The position numbers and the translations under genes are program-made. Shown piece by piece: positions 16,145-20,602 of a stretch of DNA of 20,602 nt; positions within the stretch are counted from its first letter, which is position 1; every line of letters begins with the position of its first letter. The DNA is taken from the NCBI GenBank assembly GCA_945876015.1, contig CAMCNM010000004.1, forward strand, positions 1 to 20,602, read 5' to 3'. The notes under the pieces were generated by a model, which was not told the origin of the DNA, did not search any database, and saw nothing but the letters and a program-made list of their open reading frames with translations. Source of the stretch: Gemmatimonas phototrophica (GTDB taxonomy: Bacteria; Gemmatimonadota; Gemmatimonadetes; Longimicrobiales; Gaopeijiaceae).

Positions 16145-16546
16145 TCAGTCGGGACGCTGCGCGGTCAACACCAGCACCGCACCGTTTGGAAACCCCGTTC
16201 CGTACTTGGTCGTGGCATCCGAGGCCGAGATGAACTGCATCTCCGTGACCTCGGGAACGCTCACCGACTTCAGGTATTCGAGGGGATATGGCACATCGTT
16301 GATGATCGCCTTCGGGAAGTTGTCGCCGCTTTGGCGGATACTCGACGACCCGCGCTCGCGCAGCCAATTCGGGCGGAGTCGCTGGATCGCGTCGTAGGTG
16401 TTCAATCCCGCGAGAGCCGGCTCCTTCAGCTCCTCGGCCGTGATGGTGTTGCCGCCGCGCCGGGGACCAGCCGCACCACCGCTCGACGCACAGGCGGCGA
16501 GAAGCACGCAGCACACGGCGGAGAGGTTCATCCTGGAAGTTCTCAT
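16145..16546 (-). CDS. Small lipoprotein with TonB-receptor plug-like domain and no barrel
   Basis: A 133-aa protein from the ATG at 16546, with GAGGTGGG just upstream. The lipobox LAAC puts the lipidated cysteine at C19. After a Gly/Arg linker comes ITAEELKEP, a segment with YDAIQRLRPNWL, and the end SASDATTKYGTGFPNGAVLV. The last part closely resembles the plug-domain ending of SusC/RagA-type TonB receptors (DAT-x-Y/R-G ... ANG-V-I-x-I-T). The stop follows immediately, with no beta-barrel. I believe such free plug-like lipoproteins are common in Gemmatimonadota-type genomes, but the function is not known to me. It precedes the creatininase-like gene by 17 bp and follows the MetX gene by 76 bp, so it is probably in the same transcript. 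Confidence 0.75.
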   Translation of the reverse strand: MRTSRMNLSAVCCVLLAACASSGGAAGPRRGGNTITAEELKEPALAGLNTYDAIQRLRPNWLRERGSSSIRQSGDNFPKAIINDVPYPLEYLKSVSVPEVTEMQFISASDATTKYGTGFPNGAVLVLTAQRPD

Positions 16547-16622
16547 GTGACCCACCTCGCGTTGGGGGCGCCTGCCCTCCATACGACCGGGAGAGGGGCG
16601 CGTTGCCCGCCCTCCCGTCGAT

Positions 16623-17693
16623 CTACGAGCCTCCCCGGCTTCCTACCTCGCAGCCGGCGATGAAATCCCGGATGATCGAAGAGAACAACCCCTCGTCGGT
16701 GAGGAACGCGTCGTGGCCGTGCAGGGAGCTGACGCGAATGAGCCTGTGCAGGCTTCCCATCCGACCGGCCAGCTCCTCGAGCTGCCAGCGTGGAGCCAGG
16801 AAGTCGGGATCGGTGGACACCAACGTGACCGGGGTGCGGATGTGCTCCGCGTCCACCCGGTGCAGATCGGAGGATTGGCTCAGGCAGAGAAACTGTGCGG
16901 CCGTGAACCGGCGCGCGAACGCCTGACCGTTGTGGTCGATGTAGTCCTCGACCGGAAAGTGCACCCCGGAGGCGTTGATCGAAGTGGGACCCGAGAAGCG
17001 CTGCTCGAACTCGATGTCCGAGCGATAGGTGGTCATCGCGAGGGCGCGAGCGAAGGCGACGCCGCCGCCTTCGTCTCCGGCCGCGACCGCGCGCTGCACG
17101 ATCCGCCGCTGCACCACACGAACCGCGGTGGCGAGCGGATGGCTCCGGTCCGCCGCGCCGATCACGAGCGTGCGCAGCACCCGGTCCGGATGGGCGGCCG
17201 CGAACGAGAGCGCAACGGTGCCGCCGTACGAAGCGCCGATCATGCCGCAGAGCGGCTCGAGCTCCAGCGCCGCCATCACCAGCGCGATCGTGTTGGCCTG
17301 ATCGGTCGGCGTGACGAGCGGCACGGCGACCGGGCCGAGCGCGCCCGCGTGAGGGCCATCCACCACGCGCCCGGCGGACTCGCCACGCCCACACAGGTAA
17401 TCGATCGAGAGAACCTGATGGTAGCGCAGATCGAGCGGGCGACCCTCGCCGGCCATCCACTCCCACCAGCCCGCGCCACGGTCCTGCTCCTGGGCGGAGA
17501 CCACGCGGTCGGCCGAGATCCCGCCGAGGACCGCAACCACGGAGTTGCCGGGGATTCCGGTGAGCCGATACGCGATCCGCCCGTCCTCAACCCGCCCGCC
17601 GTGCTGGAGGCGGAAGTCCTCTGGCACGGGCGCGAACCCCTGCAGCACGCGCAGGCCACGCTCGGCGGTCGTTCCGCTCGCCTGGGTGGACAT
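16623..17693 (-). CDS. metX: MetX-family homoserine (or serine) O-acyltransferase
   Basis: An alpha/beta-hydrolase-fold acyltransferase that activates the hydroxyl of homoserine with acetyl- or succinyl-CoA for methionine synthesis. The 356-aa protein has the nucleophile elbow GASYGG (S155), an acid in STDPDF (D295 or D297) and the C-terminal catalytic histidine in HGHDAFL (H327), a MetX hallmark. The oxyanion segment near VLGGISADR (55-63) also fits. The elbow reads GASYGG rather than the GGSMGG of classical acetyltransferases. I associate that variant with succinyl-CoA-using or serine-using relatives, so acyl donor and acceptor cannot be fixed from sequence. The ATG at 17693 lies 5 bp after the cobA-hemD stop. 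The frame is open upstream to 19061, but that part is antisense to nothing and simply shadows cobA-hemD in another frame. Confidence 0.88.
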   Translation of the reverse strand: MSTQASGTTAERGLRVLQGFAPVPEDFRLQHGGRVEDGRIAYRLTGIPGNSVVAVLGGISADRVVSAQEQDRGAGWWEWMAGEGRPLDLRYHQVLSIDYLCGRGESAGRVVDGPHAGALGPVAVPLVTPTDQANTIALVMAALELEPLCGMIGASYGGTVALSFAAAHPDRVLRTLVIGAADRSHPLATAVRVVQRRIVQRAVAAGDEGGGVAFARALAMTTYRSDIEFEQRFSGPTSINASGVHFPVEDYIDHNGQAFARRFTAAQFLCLSQSSDLHRVDAEHIRTPVTLVSTDPDFLAPRWQLEELAGRMGSLHRLIRVSSLHGHDAFLTDEGLFSSIIRDFIAGCEVGSRGGS

Positions 17694-17698
17694 GTCGC

Positions 17699-19246
17699 TC
17701 AGTCCGAGGAAGCGGAAGCGAGGGGAGAATCGGCCCGGCCGGCCGACGAGGGACCGAGCCCGCCGACCAGCTCCGCGACCATCGCGTCCACCCCGGACCC
17801 GGCGGGCACCAGCGCGGCGGGCAGTCCGAGCCGCTCCGCGGTGGCGGCCGTGCTCGGGCCGATCGCGATCACGCGCACGGCCGGAGCGACGACCAGCCCA
17901 CTCGCGATGAGCGCTTCCGCGGCGGACGACGAGGGGATCACGATCGCGTCGAGCCGGCCCGCGGCCATCGTGCGCTCGATGCTCTGACGTCCGCGTCCGT
18001 CCACCGCGCGATGGGCAACCTCGATCTGGGTCACGCGGGCACCCGCCGCCTCGAGACCTTCGCCCAGCGCGGAAGGACCCTGCCCGTCGCGCACGAGCAG
18101 GACCGGATGCGCCTCGAGGGGTCCGACGCTGCGGCGCAGCGCGGCCGCGACGTGGATGGGGAGGTAGCTCCGGAGCGGCAGATCGCAGGTGAGGTGCGCA
18201 CGCCGCAGCGCCTCGATCGTTTCCCGGCCGATGCCGACGAGGTGGAAGCCGGCCAACGCCCGGCCGTCGTTTCCACTGGCCGCCAGAGAGCGCATGAAGC
18301 CGCGCACCGCGGCGGCGCCCGTGAATACGATCGCCCCGCCGCCCGGAAGGCGCTCCAACGCGTCGGGTATCGCGGCGGCTTCCGGAGTCGGCATCGATCG
18401 AATAGCGGGAAACTCGATCACCGACGCGCCGAGCTCGCGCAGCGCACGTGCGATGCGTGAGCGTTGCGAACGGGCGCGCGCGACCATCACCGAACGCCCC
18501 GTGAGCGGTCCGGGCCGCAGCCACTCGAGCTGCTCGCGCAGGCGGGTCACCTCGCCGACGACGATGAGTGCAGGGCCATGGAGCGTGCCGACCCGATCCG
18601 CGAGCTCGTCGAGCCTCGCCTGGACCACGCGCTGCTCGGGAAGCGTTCCCGATTCGACGACCGCCGCCGGCGTGTCCGCGCTCCGACCGAGGCGGATCAG
18701 GCGCTCGGTCACCGCGCGCATGCGGGCGCCCCCCATGTAGATGACGAGCGTTCCATCCAGGCTCGCGAGATGGCGCCACTCCTCGTCGGTCTCCGGATCG
18801 TCCGCGTCGTGCGCGGTCACGAACACCGCGCTCGTGGAGAGCCCACGATGGGTCAACGGGATCCCCGCGTGCGCGAGCGCGCCCAGTCCCGCGGTCACTC
18901 CGGGGACGATCTCGAACGGCACGCCCGCGTGGACCAGGGCGAGCGCCTCCTCCCCACCCCGCCCGAAGACCAGCGGGTCTCCGCCCTTGAGGCGCACGAC
19001 GACGGAATGACGCCGGGCCAGGTCGACCAGGAGCCGGTTGATACGCTCCTGGGTGAGCCATCTGGACTCGCCCGCGCGACGACCCACGTCGATGATCTCG
19101 GCGGAGGGGTTCGCGAGCTCGAGGATGGAATAGCTCACCAGGGCGTCGTGCAGCACGACGTCGGCGCGGCGCAGCAGCTCGGCGCCGCGCAGCGTGATCA
19201 GCTTCGGATCCCCGGGACCCGCTCCCACCAGATAAGCCGTGCCCAT
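17699..19246 (-). CDS. cobA-hemD: Fused uroporphyrinogen-III C-methyltransferase / uroporphyrinogen-III synthase
   Basis: A bifunctional enzyme at the sirohaem/corrin branch point. The N-terminal SUMT domain (about 1-245) methylates uroporphyrinogen III with SAM to precorrin-2. It shows VGAGPGDP (7-14), RLKGGDPLVFGRGGEE (85-100) and PGVTAG (115-120). The C-terminal HemD domain (about 248-505) cyclises hydroxymethylbilane, with the weakly conserved features of that family: PLTGRSVMVARA at its start, VFTGAAAVRGF mid-way and VIPSSSAAEAL later. The fusion order CobA-HemD is known in many bacteria. The ATG at 19246 has AAGGATG upstream. It is the first gene after a leader with promoter-like boxes and a strong intrinsic terminator, so expression is likely attenuated. 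The product feeds the divergently encoded chelatase at 19545. Confidence 0.95.
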   Translation of the reverse strand: MGTAYLVGAGPGDPKLITLRGAELLRRADVVLHDALVSYSILELANPSAEIIDVGRRAGESRWLTQERINRLLVDLARRHSVVVRLKGGDPLVFGRGGEEALALVHAGVPFEIVPGVTAGLGALAHAGIPLTHRGLSTSAVFVTAHDADDPETDEEWRHLASLDGTLVIYMGGARMRAVTERLIRLGRSADTPAAVVESGTLPEQRVVQARLDELADRVGTLHGPALIVVGEVTRLREQLEWLRPGPLTGRSVMVARARSQRSRIARALRELGASVIEFPAIRSMPTPEAAAIPDALERLPGGGAIVFTGAAAVRGFMRSLAASGNDGRALAGFHLVGIGRETIEALRRAHLTCDLPLRSYLPIHVAAALRRSVGPLEAHPVLLVRDGQGPSALGEGLEAAGARVTQIEVAHRAVDGRGRQSIERTMAAGRLDAIVIPSSSAAEALIASGLVVAPAVRVIAIGPSTAATAERLGLPAALVPAGSGVDAMVAELVGGLGPSSAGRADSPLASASSD

Positions 19247-19273
19247 CTCATCCTTGAACAGGAAGTGCCCACG

Positions 19274-19303
19274 AAAAAAAACCCTGACCCGAGGGGGTCA
19301 GGG
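19274..19303 (-). terminator. Leader rho-independent terminator (attenuator) before cobA-hemD
   Basis: On the minus strand CCCTGACCC (19295-19303) pairs perfectly with GGGTCAGGG (19282-19290) around a 4-nt loop, followed by eight T (19274-19281). It sits only 27 bp upstream of the cobA-hemD start and is not preceded by any gene on that strand. Its natural role is therefore premature termination of the operon transcript. Confidence 0.88.
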
Positions 19304-19475
19304 CGCTCGGCCCCTGGAACGCCCGACCGGTCAGCGACCCGCTGGAAATTCCTCCCCCGATGACGACGGAAGCCCGGGACAAGGACAGGGCTTTCGGACC
19401 GGGGCTGGCATTGTCGCCAAATTCATTCGAGGTTCGACGCGCAGCGGCCGTTTGGGCTCTAGTTGACCGACGGAC
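19304..19475 (-). promoter_or_regulatory. Structured 5' leader, candidate riboswitch or attenuator of unknown class
   Basis: About 170 nt of untranslated leader upstream of the attenuator terminator. It can form several hairpins, e.g. AAGCCC/GGGCTT (19370-19375 with 19388-19393), a CAGCG-GGT-CGCTG hairpin near 19331-19343, and GGGCG/CGCCC just before the terminator. The segment CTGACC (minus strand, 19329-19334) can pair with GGTCAG of the terminator 3' arm (19284-19289), a possible antiterminator. I looked for SAM-I, SAM-II, SAM-IV, SAH and cobalamin core motifs and did not recognise any. With sirohaem and methionine genes downstream, a sulfur- or tetrapyrrole-related ligand, or a protein, is a reasonable guess. 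Confidence 0.5.
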
Positions 19476-19479
19476 CCTA

Positions 19480-19508
19480 CCGATAACCCGATCCGGTAGC
19501 CCGGTCAA
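19480..19508 (-). promoter_or_regulatory. Candidate promoter of the cobA-hemD operon, with overlapping inverted repeat
   Basis: On the minus strand TTGACC (19503-19508, 5/6 to consensus) and TATCGG (19480-19485, 3/6) are separated by exactly 17 nt. This would start transcription near 19473, giving a leader of about 225 nt that contains the attenuator. A 6-bp inverted repeat, CTACCG (19477-19482) and CGGTAG (19494-19499), overlaps the -10 and spacer and could be a repressor site. Confidence 0.4.
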
Positions 19509-19544
19509 TGGATGGCCCAGGACCCCTCCCGGGAACGATACCAC

Positions 19545-20602
19545 ATGCCCACCCCCTCAGGGAGCCACAGCCCAGCCGAGCCCCCTCGGGGCGCCTCGGA
19601 CCCGCGCCCAGGCGTGCTCCTCGTCGCCCACGGCTCGGCGCGGTCCGGAGAGTCCGCCGGGCCGGTGCTGGCCCTGGCCGGGGCGCTCAGCGACCGGGGG
19701 TTTCCCGAGGTGCGGGCCGCCTTCTGGAAGGAGGAGCCGTTCCTGCACCAGGCACTCGAGCTGATGCGGAGCGAGGTCGTCCTCGTGCTCCCCGTCTTTC
19801 TCGCCGAGGGCTACTTCACGCGCACCGTGGTCCCCCGCGAGCTGGGGCTCCGCCCGGGAGAGAATCGCGTGGGAGATCGGGCCGTCCATCTATTGAGTCC
19901 GTTGGGCGCGGCCGAAGGCATGGCGACGATCGTGGCCGAGCTGGCGCGCGACGGCCTGCCGCGGGAGACGGATCCATCGAGCGCGCTGCTGATCGTTCTG
20001 GGTCACGGCACCCCGCGCGATCCGGGCTCGGCCGACGCCGTGCTCGCCGTGAGCGCTCGGCTGAACCGCGATCGAACCTTCGGACGCGTCGCGCCCGCCT
20101 TCATCGATCAGGAGCCGCGCCTCGAGGACGAGGTACGCGGCGCGCGCGAAGCGACGATCGTCGTGGTGCCGTTCCTCGTCTCGTCCGGATGGCACGGAGG
20201 CACGACCGTTCCACAGGAGCTCCAGCGACTCCGTAGCGTCGTCTACACGCAGCCGGTCGGAAACCACCCCTCGATCGTCACGCTGGCGGAAACGATCCTG
20301 CTGCGTGCGACGCCTTCCCGGACCGCTGTTCCCGCGGGCTCGTCGCCCCATTGCCTCGCCCGCCTCGAGCGCGCGCTCGAGGACCGCCTGAAGCGCTCGG
20401 AGGCGGTCGTGCTCCTCCAGGCGACGTGCCGCGCCGAGCAGGATGGATCTTTCGAGCTGCGCCACGTGGACGACGTCGCGCGCACCGACCTCGCCCCGAT
20501 CGCGGGACCGCACGAGCTCAGCGCGCTCGCTCGACGTCGCGCGGACGGCCAGCACCGCCCGCTCCGCACGGCCGCCGATCTCGCGCGGGGATGGCGGCTG
20601 CG
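19545..20602 (+). CDS. cbiX: Sirohydrochlorin cobalto/ferrochelatase, CbiX/SirB family (3' end outside window)
   Basis: Inserts Co2+ or Fe2+ into sirohydrochlorin for cobalamin or sirohaem. The frame is open from the ATG at 19545 to the right edge (352 codons seen). Two chelatase half-domains are present. The first (about 24-130) has LLVAHGSA with its metal-binding His (H29), then LVLPVFLAEGYF. The second (about 148-260) has VLGHGTPRD, VVVPFLVSSGWHGG and a late VGNHPSI. After about 270 the protein continues with a Cys-containing region (LLQATCRAEQ) and FELRHVDDVARTDL; this reminds me of the C-terminal extension of Deinococcus DR2241-type CbiX proteins (Fe-S/stabilising region). That part is tentative. 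GGGA lies about 11 nt before the ATG. Starts at 19508 in other frames are not used. It is divergent from cobA-hemD, whose product is its upstream substrate pathway. Confidence 0.9.
   Translation, partial: MPTPSGSHSPAEPPRGASDPRPGVLLVAHGSARSGESAGPVLALAGALSDRGFPEVRAAFWKEEPFLHQALELMRSEVVLVLPVFLAEGYFTRTVVPRELGLRPGENRVGDRAVHLLSPLGAAEGMATIVAELARDGLPRETDPSSALLIVLGHGTPRDPGSADAVLAVSARLNRDRTFGRVAPAFIDQEPRLEDEVRGAREATIVVVPFLVSSGWHGGTTVPQELQRLRSVVYTQPVGNHPSIVTLAETILLRATPSRTAVPAGSSPHCLARLERALEDRLKRSEAVVLLQATCRAEQDGSFELRHVDDVARTDLAPIAGPHELSALARRRADGQHRPLRTAADLARGWRL

Noticed and set aside
16128..16514. Upstream extension of the creatininase-like gene (655-aa version)
   Set aside because: It overlaps the lipoprotein gene in another frame, lacks protein-like composition, and would bury the signal peptide.
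16623..19061. 812-aa minus-strand frame extending MetX upstream
   Set aside because: The extra 456 residues overlap cobA-hemD in another frame and are Arg/Gly/Ala noise. The MetX start is the ATG at 17693.
19247..19545. Known SAM, SAH or cobalamin riboswitch
   Set aside because: By eye I found none of the usual core motifs on either strand. It is left as an unclassified leader; a covariance search is needed to be certain.

Overview
The window is about 20.6 kb of very GC-rich bacterial chromosome. Coding is dense, with GTG/TTG starts and long antisense open frames, both typical of high GC. I see no phage, transposon, CRISPR or plasmid genes. Several small families look like those I associate with Gemmatimonadota or related soil lineages: a plug-like lipoprotein without a barrel, NHL-propeller lipoproteins, small outer-membrane barrels with Ala-Gln signal cleavage sites, and a creatininase variant. 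That taxonomic guess comes from family flavour, not from a marker gene. Many signal peptides, two lipoboxes and two outer-membrane barrel proteins indicate a diderm cell.

Left part (1-4287). A secreted protein runs off the left edge on the minus strand and is divergent from a class III adenylate cyclase (plus). The cyclase is convergent with an outer-membrane barrel gene (minus). Then come a rho-independent terminator, an NHL/PAL-like six-bladed propeller lipoprotein (minus), tRNA-Arg(CCG) (minus), another terminator and a complete class A RNase P RNA gene (rnpB, minus).

Middle (4288-9399). All genes are on the minus strand: a membrane-anchored protein with an HEAIH zinc-protease-like motif, a NagZ-type GH3 beta-N-acetylhexosaminidase, a small HTH protein, a possible 56-aa protein and a secreted L,D-transpeptidase (YkuD). 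NagZ and the transpeptidase make this a loose envelope/peptidoglycan neighbourhood. A 420-bp intergenic stretch with an A/T-rich patch separates it from the next, divergent block.

Plus-strand block (9400-13065). An outer-membrane barrel protein, a secreted Tyr/Gly-rich protein with a Ser-rich tail, a strong terminator, and an O-antigen ligase/polymerase-like (Wzy_C) membrane protein.

Right part (13080-20602). A minus-strand gene train reads, in transcription order: leader with promoter-like boxes and intrinsic terminator, cobA-hemD fusion, MetX-family acyltransferase, plug-like lipoprotein, tandem-domain creatininase-family protein, aspartate kinase lysC. A divergent CbiX/SirB chelatase starts at 19545 and runs off the right edge. 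SUMT/uroporphyrinogen synthase plus CbiX supply sirohaem (sulfite reduction) or a corrin precursor. MetX and LysC belong to homoserine/methionine synthesis from aspartate. The block therefore reads as sulfur-assimilation and methionine metabolism, probably controlled by transcription attenuation in the leader. I could not match the leader to a riboswitch class I know. Together with the tandem creatininase-like protein with altered metal ligands inside this operon, it is the most interesting item in the window.
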